In this document: in pieces, positions 37,697-46,424 of the stretch
Layout of the letters: the number at the start of each line of letters is the position of its first letter
Numbering within the stretch: position 1 is the first letter of the stretch
NCBI GenBank assembly: GCA_035461525.1
Contig: DATHVD010000083.1
Coordinates: forward strand, 1-47,792
Source: JAIBJN01 sp035461525
GTDB lineage: Bacteria; Actinomycetota; Thermoleophilia; Gaiellales; Gaiellaceae
Direction of reading: 5' to 3'
DNA: 47,792 bases
Position numbers and translations under genes: made by a program
The notes under the pieces: generated by a model
Database searches by the model: none
What the model was told of the DNA's origin: nothing
What the model saw: the letters and a program-made list of their open reading frames with translations, nothing else

Positions 37697-38597
37697 TCTC
37701 CAGCCCTTGCGCCCGCGCGGCGTGCTCCACCTGGAGCGTCGTGTGGTCGATCCCGAAGCGCTCGTGCAGCATCGACTCGAGCTCGAGCCGGATGCGGTGG
37801 CAGTCGGCGCCCGGCTGGACGAGCACGTGGGCCGACAGCGCCGGAAAGCCGTCGGTCACCGTCCAGACGTGGAGGTCGTGCGCCTCGACGACGCCGGTGT
37901 GCGCGGCGAGCGCGAGCCCGACGTCCTCGGGCGGGGCCGAGGCCGGCGCGCCCTCGAGGAAGACGTGGCCCGACTCGCGCAGGAGCTTGACCGCGGCCCA
38001 GAGCATGAGCCCTGCGACGACGAGCGACGCCAGCGGGTCGAAGCGGTTCCACCCCGTGAGGAGGATCAGCCCGGCCGCGACGCCCGTGCCGACGAACGCG
38101 GCCAGGTCGGTGACGATGTGGAGGTACGCGCCGCGGATGTTGAGGCTCTGCCGCTCGGCGCGGGCGAGGAGCACGACGATGACGAGGTTGACGACGATGC
38201 CGGCGACGGCGACGAGCCCGACGATCGCAGCGTCCACCTCGGGCGGCGAGACGAGCCGGCGCACGGCCTCGTAGACGATCCAGAGCCCGAAGAGCGCCAG
38301 CGTGACCCCGTTCGCCTGCGCAGCCAGGATCTCGACCCGGCCGAAGCCGAAGGTCCAGCGGCCGCGCGCCGGTCGCGCCGCGAGCGAGGCGGCGACGAGA
38401 GCGAGGGCGAGCGCCGAGGCGTCGGTGAGCATGTGGGCCGCGTCCGCGAGGAGGGCGAGCGAACTCGCCAGGATCCCGAAGACGACCTCGGCGGCCATGA
38501 AGGCGACGAGCAAGACGAGGGAGACGACGAGGAGCCTGCGGTCGGCCGCGCCCGTGACCCGGTGGGCGCCGTGGCGATGCTCGTGCATGGCGCTCAT
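37647..38597 (-). CDS. Cation diffusion facilitator (CzcD/ZitB-like) metal exporter
   Basis: 316-aa CDF protein with six helices. The metal site is HxxxD in helix 2 (ADAAHMLTDAS) and HxxxD in helix 5 (LHIVTDLAAF). The N-terminus is His-rich (MHEHRHGAHR), and the C-terminal domain has DLHVWTVTDGFPALSAHVLV typical of Zn/Cd/Co exporters. It exchanges cytoplasmic zinc-like ions for protons. The start overlaps the glycosyltransferase stop (ATGA). The last residues (PGSGSPGRPGGAG) are low complexity and overlap the small TPR-like gene. Confidence 0.92.
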   Translation of the reverse strand: MSAMHEHRHGAHRVTGAADRRLLVVSLVLLVAFMAAEVVFGILASSLALLADAAHMLTDASALALALVAASLAARPARGRWTFGFGRVEILAAQANGVTLALFGLWIVYEAVRRLVSPPEVDAAIVGLVAVAGIVVNLVIVVLLARAERQSLNIRGAYLHIVTDLAAFVGTGVAAGLILLTGWNRFDPLASLVVAGLMLWAAVKLLRESGHVFLEGAPASAPPEDVGLALAAHTGVVEAHDLHVWTVTDGFPALSAHVLVQPGADCHRIRLELESMLHERFGIDHTTLQVEHAARAQGLEISRPGSGSPGRPGGAG

Positions 38598-39613
38598 TGT
38601 GCCGCCGCGTCGAGGAGCACCCGCTCCACTCGCTCGGCCTGACGCCGCACGTCGTGCGGCTCGGCGGCCGCGCGGGCGGCCGGATTGGGGCGCGGGAGCG
38701 CAGCGGCCCCGGCGAGGCCGGCCGCGATCGACTCGACGCTCCCGGGGTCGACGAGGACGCCCGCTTCCGGGGTCACGAACTCGGGCGGCCCGCCCACGCG
38801 GGTGGCGACGACGGAACGCGAGGAGGCGAGCGCCTCGAGCAGCGCCTGCCCGAAGGGCTCGACGAGGCTCGGCTGGCAGAGGACGTCGCAGGCGGCGATC
38901 CAGTCGGCGACCTCGTCGTGGGGCACCCTGCCGACGAGCCGTACCCCGAAGCGCCCTGCGAGCTCCCCCGCCAGGGGCCCGTCGCCCACGAAGGCAAGGC
39001 TCCCGCTTCCATGCCGCTCGAAGGCCTCCGCGAGGCGGAGGACGTTCTTCCGCCCATCGAGGGTTCCCACGCAGAGGTAGAAGGGGGGTGCCCCGTCCCA
39101 CCCCAGCTTGCCCCGGAGCTCGGCGCCGTCGCGGTCGCGGAAGCGGGCGAGGTCGACTCCGCAGTCGATCACGTCGATGCGGCCGGCGAGCGCGGGCAGC
39201 CTGCCCTCGAGCTCCCGGCGGAGGTAGTCGGAGACGGCGATCACGCGCGCCGAGCGGAGCGAGAGCCGCGTCGCCGCCCCGACCCCGGGGATCCCCCCGA
39301 CGTTGCGCACGTCCTGGCCGTGCGCCGTCACCACCAGCCCTGCCCCCGCGACCCTCGCGGCCGCCGCGGCTGCCCCGCCTGCGGGGAAGAGGAAGTGGGC
39401 GTGGACGACGTCCGGGCGGAAGCGGCGCGCCTCCCGGACGGCGTCGCCCAGGAGCCGCGCGTACCTCAGGCGGGAGCCGCCGCGGCCGGTCACGACCGCG
39501 AAGGCGAGCTCGTGGCCACGCGAGGCGAGCTCGCGCGAGAGGTCGGCGACGAAGATGCCGAAGTCAGGCGCCTCGGGGCTCGGGAACATCTGGGAGACGA
39601 CGAGAATGCGCAA
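38594..39613 (-). CDS. Glycosyltransferase family 4 protein
   Basis: 339-aa GT-B enzyme. The N-terminal Rossmann domain starts RILVVSQMFPSPEAPDFG. VVTAHGQDVRN and GVDLARF precede the linker, and the nucleotide-sugar site EPFGQALLEALASSRSVVAT carries the EX7E motif, followed by GGPPEFV. It transfers a sugar to an unknown acceptor, probably in envelope glycan or lipid synthesis. I choose the TTG at 39613 because the fold begins with the next residue. The ATG at 39682 would add 23 odd residues and overlap the divergent zinc-ribbon start. ATGA overlap with the CDF exporter gene. Confidence 0.87.
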   Translation of the reverse strand: MRILVVSQMFPSPEAPDFGIFVADLSRELASRGHELAFAVVTGRGGSRLRYARLLGDAVREARRFRPDVVHAHFLFPAGGAAAAAARVAGAGLVVTAHGQDVRNVGGIPGVGAATRLSLRSARVIAVSDYLRRELEGRLPALAGRIDVIDCGVDLARFRDRDGAELRGKLGWDGAPPFYLCVGTLDGRKNVLRLAEAFERHGSGSLAFVGDGPLAGELAGRFGVRLVGRVPHDEVADWIAACDVLCQPSLVEPFGQALLEALASSRSVVATRVGGPPEFVTPEAGVLVDPGSVESIAAGLAGAAALPRPNPAARAAAEPHDVRRQAERVERVLLDAAAQ

Positions 39614-39680
39614 GGGAGTGGCCGGTCGGACTAACTCGAACGGGGACGTTCCGGCGCGGAGCGGCCGCGACGGTCGAAGC

Positions 39681-39921
39681 ATGGCGAAATCTGCGGCTGT
39701 CAGCGTCGGCGTCGCCGCCGTCGAGGCTCATCTCGCGCGCTACGCGGTCTCCTGCCCGCTCTGCCGGGCGGTCGACCAGCTCGGCGTCGGCCACGCACCA
39801 GTGCGCGCTCCCCGCGGCGACGGGCAGCGGCTCGGGCCGGGCTGTCTGCGAGCGGTGCGGCTTCCTGATGCCGCTCGCCGCCGACCGGATAACGCCCGCC
39901 GCGGCGGAGAAGGCGGCCTAA
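39681..39921 (+). pseudogene. Frameshifted zinc-ribbon gene
   Basis: The frame from the ATG at 39681 reads MAKSAAVSVGV...AHLARYAVSCPLCRAVDQLG, giving the first CxxC (CPLC). Then it loses sense. The next frame continues HQCALPAATGSGSGRAVCERCGFLMPLAAD and ends EKAA at 39921, giving the second knuckle (CERC). The second frame has no start of its own. A one-base insertion or two-base loss between about 39770 and 39800 would join them into a roughly 80-aa zinc-ribbon protein. Either sequencing error or a recent frameshift. The stop lies in a hairpin shared with the convergent gene. Confidence 0.6.
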
Positions 39922-39932
39922 GCCGCCTTCTC
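39907..39932. terminator. Bidirectional hairpin containing the stop codons of two convergent genes
   Basis: GAGAAGGCGGC (39907-39917), loop CTAA, and its perfect complement (39922-39932). The plus-strand TAA (39919-39921) and the minus-strand TAA (39918-39920) both lie in the loop, so both proteins end in EKAA encoded by the two stem arms. Confidence 0.75.
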
Positions 39933-40184
39933 GAGGCGCCGCGAGTCGCGCTCGAGCCGCTCCTCGGCCCGCGCGCGAGCACGGATGCTCTCCGACGGCC
40001 CGAAGCGATGGAAGGCCTTCAGGGCCCGCTCCTCCGCCCAGAGCTCGTCGATGCGGGCGGAGAGCTCGGACGCCTCCGCGGACTTCGCCGGGTCGACGCC
40101 GCCCTCCGCGAGCTCGTGCCACAGCTCGGCGCGCCGCTCCACGGCGCGCTCGAGCTCGTTCCGGATGTCGGTGATGGTGCGCAT
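39918..40184 (-). CDS. Small coiled-coil protein
   Basis: 88-aa almost entirely helical, highly charged protein (RNELERAVERRAELWHEL; SELSARIDELWAEERALKAF; RARARAEERLERDSRRLEKAA) with heptad-like leucines. No known family comes to mind. The start is Met at 40184; TTTAAC (40192-40197) lies seven bases upstream and there is no ribosome-binding site, so it is probably leaderless. Convergent with the frameshifted zinc-ribbon gene and sharing its terminator. Confidence 0.65.
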   Translation of the reverse strand: MRTITDIRNELERAVERRAELWHELAEGGVDPAKSAEASELSARIDELWAEERALKAFHRFGPSESIRARARAEERLERDSRRLEKAA

Positions 40185-40232
40185 ACGCGGGGTTAAACGA
40201 CTGCCCCATGACGCCAATTCCGACACGCAGGC

Positions 40233-40250
40233 CGAAGCGTCCGCGCTTCG
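40233..40250 (-). terminator. Hairpin terminator after tRNA-Thr
   Basis: CGAAGCG (40233-40239), loop TCCG, CGCTTCG (40244-40250): a perfect 7-bp stem starting five bases past the tRNA 3' end on the minus strand. Confidence 0.55.
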
Positions 40251-40254
40251 AGAG

Positions 40255-40327
40255 AGCCGGAGGAGGGACTCGAACCCCCGACCTACCGCTTACAAGGCGG
40301 TTGCTCTTCCAGCTGAGCTACTCCGGC
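40255..40327 (-). tRNA. tRNA-Thr(TGT)
   Basis: 73-nt tRNA. The acceptor GCCGGAG pairs with CTCCGGC, discriminator T, no encoded CCA. The anticodon stem ACCGC/GCGGT encloses CTTGTAA, anticodon TGT. D-arm TAGCTCAGCTGGAAGAGCA and T-loop GGTTCGAGTCC are canonical. It lies just downstream of sigH. In related genomes a tRNA is common here before the secE/nusG region. Confidence 0.95.
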
Positions 40328-40360
40328 GAGGGAGGAACCCTCATCGTACCCGGTTCGGCA

Positions 40361-41026
40361 TCAGTCGATGACCTGGCGCGCCTGCTGGTGCTGGAGCACC
40401 TTGCGCTTCACGCGCTGGAGCGCGTTGTCGATCGTCTTCGTGTCGCAGCCGAGTTCCTCGGCCATCTCCTCGTAGGAATTGCCCTCGAGGTAGAGGCGGA
40501 GCGCGTCGGACTCGAGCGGCGAGAGGCCGGTGCCGAGGCAGAAGACGAGGCTCTGGAGCTCCTGCGTCGAGATGACGCAGATCGCCGGGTCGTCGACGCC
40601 CGGCCCCGGGAGCGCGTCGCCGAGCGTGCAGTCGCCGTCGTCCTGCCCGGCCGGCGTCTGGCTGAAGGAGACGTAGGTGTTGAGGGGCGCGTGCTTGTAG
40701 CGGGTCGCCGTCTTGATCGCGGTGATGATCTGCCGTGTGATGCAGAGCTCGGCGAAGCTGCGGAACGAGGTCTCCTTGTCGGCGCGGAAGTCGCGTACCG
40801 CCTTGTAGAGGCCGATCAGGCCCTCCTGGATCAGGTCGTCCGACTCGCCGCCGGCGATGAAGTACGAGCTCGCCTTCAGGCGCACGAAGCCCGTGTAGCG
40901 GCGAATGAGCGCGTCGAGTGCGGCCTGGTCGTCGTTCCGGGCGCGGACGACGAGCTGCAGGTCCTCCAGCTCGCGCTGGCTGCGCTCCTGCGGCGTACGG
41001 ACGGTTGCGAGCTGGCGGCGGGCCAC
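40361..41026 (-). CDS. sigH: RNA polymerase sigma factor, SigH (Spo0H)-like
   Basis: 221-aa sigma-70-family factor with region 2 (SDDLIQEGLIGLYKAVRDF, then FRSFAELCITRQIITAIKTA) and region 4 helix-turn-helix (NSYEEMAEELGCDTKTIDNALQRVKRK). It is closest in look to Bacillus sigma-H, which controls the entry to stationary phase. The chromosomal order cysS, rlmB, yacP, sigH supports the name. The GTG start has GGGAGG eight bases upstream. It has its own promoter (TTGAAT-17-TACGGT) inside the yacP end and a symmetric site at the predicted transcription start. Confidence 0.9.
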   Translation of the reverse strand: MARRQLATVRTPQERSQRELEDLQLVVRARNDDQAALDALIRRYTGFVRLKASSYFIAGGESDDLIQEGLIGLYKAVRDFRADKETSFRSFAELCITRQIITAIKTATRYKHAPLNTYVSFSQTPAGQDDGDCTLGDALPGPGVDDPAICVISTQELQSLVFCLGTGLSPLESDALRLYLEGNSYEEMAEELGCDTKTIDNALQRVKRKVLQHQQARQVID

Positions 41027-41087
41027 GGCGATCCTCCCGGGTGCGGGGGCTGGGAAGCGCCTTCTGCCCGACTTCCCTAACCCTAAC

Positions 41088-41100
41088 CCTCAAGTTGAGG
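41088..41100. promoter_or_regulatory. Inverted repeat at the sigH transcription start
   Basis: CCTCAAGTTGAGG: 6-bp arms around one central base, 5 bp downstream of the sigH -10. Its place over the predicted start of transcription suggests an operator. It is followed toward sigH by two copies of TTAGGG. Confidence 0.4.
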
Positions 41101-41105
41101 TCTCG

Positions 41106-41134
41106 ACCGTAGCAGAGAACGCGCGGAAATTCAA
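41106..41134 (-). promoter_or_regulatory. sigH promoter
   Basis: -35 TTGAAT (41129-41134), 17-bp spacer, -10 TACGGT (41106-41111) on the minus strand, overlapping the yacP stop codon. It allows sigH to be expressed independently of yacP. Confidence 0.6.
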
Positions 41135-41571
41135 CGAATCCGGCGGCGCAGCCGCTCGAGCCGCACGCGGGTCTCCGGGTCGAGGGCGTCCTCGATCTGG
41201 GAGCGTGCGGGACCGGTCGGCGGCGCCGGGCCGGCCTTACGGTCGGCGGCGAGCTCGCGCACGAACGCGGCCGCGGACACAGGTCGGGTCTCCTGCCCGG
41301 CCGTTCCCCGCACCGCCTGATCGGAGGAGACGACCCAGACCTGCTCCCGTTTGCGGTGCTCGGCGGCGAGCCGCTCGAGCACGGGGTCGGCCGGCGTGGC
41401 GAAGCGCACCTCGAGCGGGCCGAGGACGACGTCCTCCCCGACGCCGTCGAAGACGACGACGCCGCGCGCCCCCCGGACGGCGACGAAGCTCGCCAGCGCG
41501 TCCACGAGCTCCCGCCGGTCGGCGAAGTCGCCGGCGTGAAGGATGTTGTAGCCGTCGAAGAGATAGAGCAC
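41131..41571 (-). CDS. YacP-like NYN-domain ribonuclease
   Basis: 146-aa PIN/NYN-fold protein. It starts LYLFDGYNILHAGDF with the catalytic aspartate of the family. GVVVFDGVG and WVVSSDQAVRGTA hold further acidic residues, and a conserved ARSQIEDALDPETRVRLERLRR tail follows. Bacillus YacP (Rae1) cuts mRNA on the ribosome; the same role is likely here. The start is the GTG at 41571, only nine bases from the divergent gene at 41581. It lies upstream of sigH as in Bacillus. Confidence 0.82.
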   Translation of the reverse strand: MLYLFDGYNILHAGDFADRRELVDALASFVAVRGARGVVVFDGVGEDVVLGPLEVRFATPADPVLERLAAEHRKREQVWVVSSDQAVRGTAGQETRPVSAAAFVRELAADRKAGPAPPTGPARSQIEDALDPETRVRLERLRRRIR

Positions 41572-41580
41572 GCTTGCAGC

Positions 41581-42294
41581 ATGACGGAACGGGCCTACCT
41601 GGACGAGCTCGTCGCCGCGCTCGCCCGGATCCTCGGGGACGACCTCGCGGGCGTGTTCGCGGGCGGCTCCTGGGCCCTCGGCGGCTACGTGCCGGTCGAG
41701 AGCGACCTCGACGTCGCCGCGGTCGTGCGCGCACGGCTCCCTCGGGAGACGAAGCACCGGCTCGTCGCCGCCCTCCGCCACGAGGCGCTCCCCTGCCCCG
41801 CCCGCGGGCTCGAGCTCGTCGTCTACACGCTCGCGGCCGTCCGGGAGCCGACGGCGGAGGGGGCGTACGAGCTGAACCTGAACACGGGCGCGAGGATGAC
41901 GTTCCGCGCCGACGAGGCGCCGGTCCCCGGAGACCTGCACTGGTTCGCGATCGACCGGGCCGTTCTGCGGGAGCACGGCGTCGCGCTCCTGGGCCCGCCC
42001 GCGGCGGAGGTCTTCGCGGAGATCCCGCGGGCGCTCCTCCTGCCCGTCCTCGCCGACGTGGTGCGCTGGTACCGAGGCGGAGGCGACCGCGACGACGCCG
42101 TCCTCAACGCCTGCCGGGCGCTTCTCTTCGCCGAGGAGGGCCGGTGGGCGTCGAAGCAGGCCGCGGGCCGCTGGGCCCTCGGACGCGTTGGCGACGAGGA
42201 GCTCGTGGCGGCTGCGCTCGCCGGCGGCAGCCTCGACACCGGCCGTGTGGACGCGTTTCTGCGACCGGCGCTCGCACGGCTCGAGACGCAGTAG
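41581..42294 (+). CDS. Aminoglycoside adenylyltransferase-like nucleotidyltransferase
   Basis: 237-aa protein with the polymerase-beta nucleotidyltransferase motif GGS (28-30) then SDLDVAAVV, giving metal ligands Asp42 and Asp44, and GLELVVYT as the third strand. The C-terminal helical part (residues 140-237, LADVVRWYRGGG; LNACRALLFAEEGRWASKQAAGRWAL) resembles AadA/DUF4111 proteins, which adenylate streptomycin or spectinomycin. It may be a housekeeping relative rather than a resistance gene. It and the next gene sit inverted between yacP and rlmB. Confidence 0.75.
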   Translation: MTERAYLDELVAALARILGDDLAGVFAGGSWALGGYVPVESDLDVAAVVRARLPRETKHRLVAALRHEALPCPARGLELVVYTLAAVREPTAEGAYELNLNTGARMTFRADEAPVPGDLHWFAIDRAVLREHGVALLGPPAAEVFAEIPRALLLPVLADVVRWYRGGGDRDDAVLNACRALLFAEEGRWASKQAAGRWALGRVGDEELVAAALAGGSLDTGRVDAFLRPALARLETQ

Positions 42295-42297
42295 AGT
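42292..42297 (+). promoter_or_regulatory. -10 element of the alpha/beta hydrolase gene
   Basis: TAGAGT, overlapping the stop codon of the previous gene, six bases before the ATG at 42304. Predicts a leaderless transcript. Confidence 0.45.
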
Positions 42298-42303
42298 CGC
42301 ACC

Positions 42304-43107
42304 ATGCCGTACGCCAGGAACCGGCTGGACGGCACCCGGGTCTACTTCGAGGACGACGGCGGCGAGGGCGCCCCGGTCCTCCTCTACGGCGGGATCCTCG
42401 ACACGGTCGGGCTCGTGCGCCGATCAGGCATCGCCCGGGCCCTGCAGGAGCTCGGGGGCGAGTTCCGGCTGATCTACGCCGACCATCGCGGACTCGGTCG
42501 CAGCGACAAGCCGCACGAGCCCGACGCCTACGCGATGGCGCTCCAGGTGGCCGACGCCGTCGCGATCCTGGACGTGCTGGGGATCGCGCGGGCACACGTC
42601 GTGGGAAGATCGTACGGAGCCAGGCTCTGCTTCGGCCTCGCCGAGCACGCGCCCGAGCGCCTGCGGTCGCTCGTCGCCGGAGGCCAGCAACCGTGCGAGA
42701 TGCGCCCCGACGGGCCGATCCTCCGCGTGGTCGTCAGCGTTCTCGACCGGACCCGCCAGGAGGGCGCTCGAGCGTTCGTCGAGGCGCTCGAGGATTTCTC
42801 GGGCATCCGCTTCCCGGAGGAGGAGCGTCGCGGCTACCTCGATCAGGACGGAGCCGCACTGGCTGCAGCGGCGGAGGCGCTGGCGGGGCAGGGGCCGATC
42901 TCGGACGACCTGACGAGGTGGCGAGTCCCCTGCCTGCTCTACCTCGGCGCCGGAGATCTGGATTTCGTGGAGCAGGCTCGACGGGCCGCCGAGGAGATCC
43001 CGAACGCGGAGCTCGTGGAGCTCGACGAGCTCGACCATCTCGGCGCGCACTTCGAGGTCGAGCGCGTCGTGCCGGCCGTCGTGCGGACGCTGCGCGAGAA
43101 CGGCTAA
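42304..43107 (+). CDS. Alpha/beta hydrolase
   Basis: 267-aa hydrolase with nucleophile Ser103 (VVGRSYGA), an oxyanion region near LLYGGILD, the strand YADHRGLGRSDKP, an acid in LYLGAGDLDF and a histidine in LDHLGAH. The length is standard. It ends in a 3-base overlap of stop codons with rlmB on the other strand. Substrate unknown; it is not closely similar to the hydrolase at 7835-8731. Confidence 0.85.
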   Translation: MPYARNRLDGTRVYFEDDGGEGAPVLLYGGILDTVGLVRRSGIARALQELGGEFRLIYADHRGLGRSDKPHEPDAYAMALQVADAVAILDVLGIARAHVVGRSYGARLCFGLAEHAPERLRSLVAGGQQPCEMRPDGPILRVVVSVLDRTRQEGARAFVEALEDFSGIRFPEEERRGYLDQDGAALAAAAEALAGQGPISDDLTRWRVPCLLYLGAGDLDFVEQARRAAEEIPNAELVELDELDHLGAHFEVERVVPAVVRTLRENG

Positions 43108-43823
43108 GCTGACGCGCGCCGCTGGCGGGCGGCCTCGAAGAGGGCGATTCCGGCGGCCACGCTCACGTTCAGCGACTCGACGCTTCCGGTGAGAGGGATC
43201 GCGAACGCGTCGTCGCACGCCCGGCGGACGCCGGGGCGAAGACCCCGCCCCTCGGCGCCGAAGACGAGCGCGGCGCCGGTGGCGAGGTCGGCGTCCCAGA
43301 CGGCCGTCTCCGCATCTCCCGCCGCCGCCCAGACCCAGAGCTCGGGGCCCTTGATCTCATCCAGGTAGCGACCGAGGTTGACCACGACGGCGACCGGAAT
43401 GTGCTCGACCGCGCCCGCGGACGCCTTGACGACGGCGGGAGTCACGCGCGCCGAGTTGCGCTCGGTGACGACGAGGCCGCTTGTGCCCGCGCCCTCGGCG
43501 CTGCGGGCGACCGCGCCGAGGTTGTGCGGGTCGGTCACCTGGTCGAGGCAGACGACGAGCGGGCGCTCGCCGGCGGCGAGCTCGTGCGCGTCCGCGTAGC
43601 GGTACGGCTCGCAGAAGGCCACGACGCCCTGGTGCTCGCGTGTCTCCGCGACGTCGTTCAGCCGCCGCTCCGGGACGACCTGGATCCGCAGCCCCGGCAC
43701 CTCGCGCAGCCACGGCTCCGCGGCGAGCGCCCGCTCGGTGACGAGCAGCTCGAGGATCTGCCGCCGGCCGGCGCGCAGCACCTCCCGCACCGGCCGGCGC
43801 CCGTAGACGAGCTCGCGCGTCAC
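43104..43823 (-). CDS. rlmB: TrmH-family 23S rRNA 2'-O-methyltransferase (RlmB-like)
   Basis: 239-aa SPOUT methyltransferase. The N-terminal substrate-binding domain (YGRRPVREVLRAGRR) is followed by the knotted domain: motif 1 NLGAVARSAEGAG, motif 2 LVFGAEGRGL and motif 3 IPLTGSVESLNVSVAAGIALFE. It is predicted to methylate a guanosine of 23S rRNA. The GTG overlaps the cysS stop (GTGA), the same neighbour as in Bacillus. Confidence 0.92.
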   Translation of the reverse strand: MTRELVYGRRPVREVLRAGRRQILELLVTERALAAEPWLREVPGLRIQVVPERRLNDVAETREHQGVVAFCEPYRYADAHELAAGERPLVVCLDQVTDPHNLGAVARSAEGAGTSGLVVTERNSARVTPAVVKASAGAVEHIPVAVVVNLGRYLDEIKGPELWVWAAAGDAETAVWDADLATGAALVFGAEGRGLRPGVRRACDDAFAIPLTGSVESLNVSVAAGIALFEAARQRRASA

Positions 43824-45109
43824 GCCCGCGGGACGAGGCGGAAGCCGCCGGCCACGTCCTGGACCTCCCATCCGGCCCGCTCGATCTCCGCCCGCAGGTC
43901 GTCGGCCAACGCGAAGTCACGGGCCATCCGCGCCTTCTGCCGCTCCTCGGCAAGGCGAACGACCTCGGCGGGCGCCTCCCCCGCTTCCTCGACGCCGAGC
44001 CCGACGATCGCCAGGCCGCGGCGAAGCAGGTCGAGCTCGCCGGCCGAGCGCCACGCGTGCAGGATCGAGAGCGCGAGCGGCGTCGAGAGGTCGTCGTCGA
44101 GGGCGGCGGCGAACTCGTCCCAGGACGGCACGGCCTCGCCGGAGCGCTCCGCGACCCGGAAGGCGGTCTGGAAGTCCTCGGCCTGCGTGCGCGCCGACTC
44201 GAGCGCCTCGTCCGACCACTCGAGCGGGCTGCGGTAGTGGCCCGAGAGGAAGAAGACGAGCACCGCCTCGCGGCCCCACGTCTCCAGCGCCTCGCGCAGC
44301 GAGACGATGTTGCCGAGCGACTTCGACATCTTCTCCGCGGAGAGCTCGAGCATGCCGTTGTGCATCCAGATGCGCGCGAACCCGCGCCCGGCGCCGCGCG
44401 ACTGGGCGAGCTCGTTCTCGTGGTGGGGGAAGCGCAGGTCGAGACCGCCGCCGTGGATCTCGAACTCGGGCCCGAGGAGCTTCTCGGCCATCGCGGAGCA
44501 CTCGATGTGCCAGCCGGGCCGGCCGCGGCCCCAGGGGGAGTCCCAGGAGGTGTCCTCGCCGGGCTTCGTCGCCTTCCAGAGCGCGAAGTCGCGCTCGTCC
44601 TCCTTCAGGTCGCTCGGTTCCTGCGCGACCATGTCCTCGAGCTTCGCGCCGGAGAGCTCGCCGTAGGCCTGGTAGCGCGCGACACGGAAGTAGACGTCGC
44701 CCTGCGACTCGTAGGCGAGCCCGCGCTCGACGAGCTCCTCGATGAGGGCGACGATCTCGGGGATGGTCTCGGAGGCGAGCGGCTCGTGGTCGGGGCGGCC
44801 GAGGCCGAGCGCATCGGTGTCCTCCGTGTACCAGCGCGTCGCGTCGGCGGCGAGCTCGGCGCTCGGGATCCCCTGCGCGCGGGCGGCGTCGTAGATCTTG
44901 TCGTTCACGTCCGTGACGTTCTCGACGAGCGTGACCTCGTACCCCTGCTCGGCCAGCCAGTTCCTGAGCCAGAGCGAGACGACGTACGGGCGCGCGTTGC
45001 CGACGTGGATCCGCTGGTAGACGGTCGGCCCGCAGAAGTACATCCGGATTCGCCCCGGCGGCGGCGGCAGCGCCTCCTTGCGGCGGGTGAGCGAGTTCGT
45101 GAGCTGCAC
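43820..45109 (-). CDS. cysS: Cysteinyl-tRNA synthetase
   Basis: 429-aa class I synthetase. The HIGH-type motif is RIHVGNARP, and the KMSKS motif is EKMSKSLGN. The zinc ligands are seen in YFCGPTVYQ, GWHIECS and FPHHENE. It is slightly shorter than the 460-470 aa of many bacteria, lacking part of the C-terminal domain. The start is the GTG at 45109, where the conserved N-terminus (MQLTNSLTRRKE) begins. A 14-bp hairpin ends one base upstream, leaving no free ribosome-binding site. Confidence 0.95.
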   Translation of the reverse strand: MQLTNSLTRRKEALPPPPGRIRMYFCGPTVYQRIHVGNARPYVVSLWLRNWLAEQGYEVTLVENVTDVNDKIYDAARAQGIPSAELAADATRWYTEDTDALGLGRPDHEPLASETIPEIVALIEELVERGLAYESQGDVYFRVARYQAYGELSGAKLEDMVAQEPSDLKEDERDFALWKATKPGEDTSWDSPWGRGRPGWHIECSAMAEKLLGPEFEIHGGGLDLRFPHHENELAQSRGAGRGFARIWMHNGMLELSAEKMSKSLGNIVSLREALETWGREAVLVFFLSGHYRSPLEWSDEALESARTQAEDFQTAFRVAERSGEAVPSWDEFAAALDDDLSTPLALSILHAWRSAGELDLLRRGLAIVGLGVEEAGEAPAEVVRLAEERQKARMARDFALADDLRAEIERAGWEVQDVAGGFRLVPRA

Positions 45110-45110
45110 G

Positions 45111-45146
45111 ACGCGTAGCCTCGCAGACGAGGGCGAGGCTACGCGT
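45111..45146. terminator. 14-bp hairpin between aceA and cysS
   Basis: ACGCGTAGCCTCGC (45111-45124), an 8-base loop, and the exact complement (45133-45146). It begins 12 bases after the aceA stop on the minus strand, so it is most simply its terminator. It abuts the cysS GTG (45109-45107), so in a readthrough transcript it would hide the cysS translation start. Confidence 0.7.
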
Positions 45147-45158
45147 CCTCAGACGGCG

Positions 45159-46409
<1,251 letters not shown>

Positions 46410-46424
46410 GCCGCAGATCCCTCC

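Noticed and set aside
39614..39682. ATG start for the glycosyltransferase at 39682
   Set aside because: It adds 23 residues of no recognisable kind and overlaps the divergent gene; the GT-B fold begins right after TTG 39613.
41077..41090. Telomere-like TTAGGG repeat
   Set aside because: Only two full units, in a leader region; far too short to mean a telomere or a linear end.
41581..42294. Acquired antibiotic-resistance gene
   Set aside because: The nucleotidyltransferase resembles AadA in fold motifs only. Base composition matches its neighbours and no mobile element is near, so resistance is not supported.
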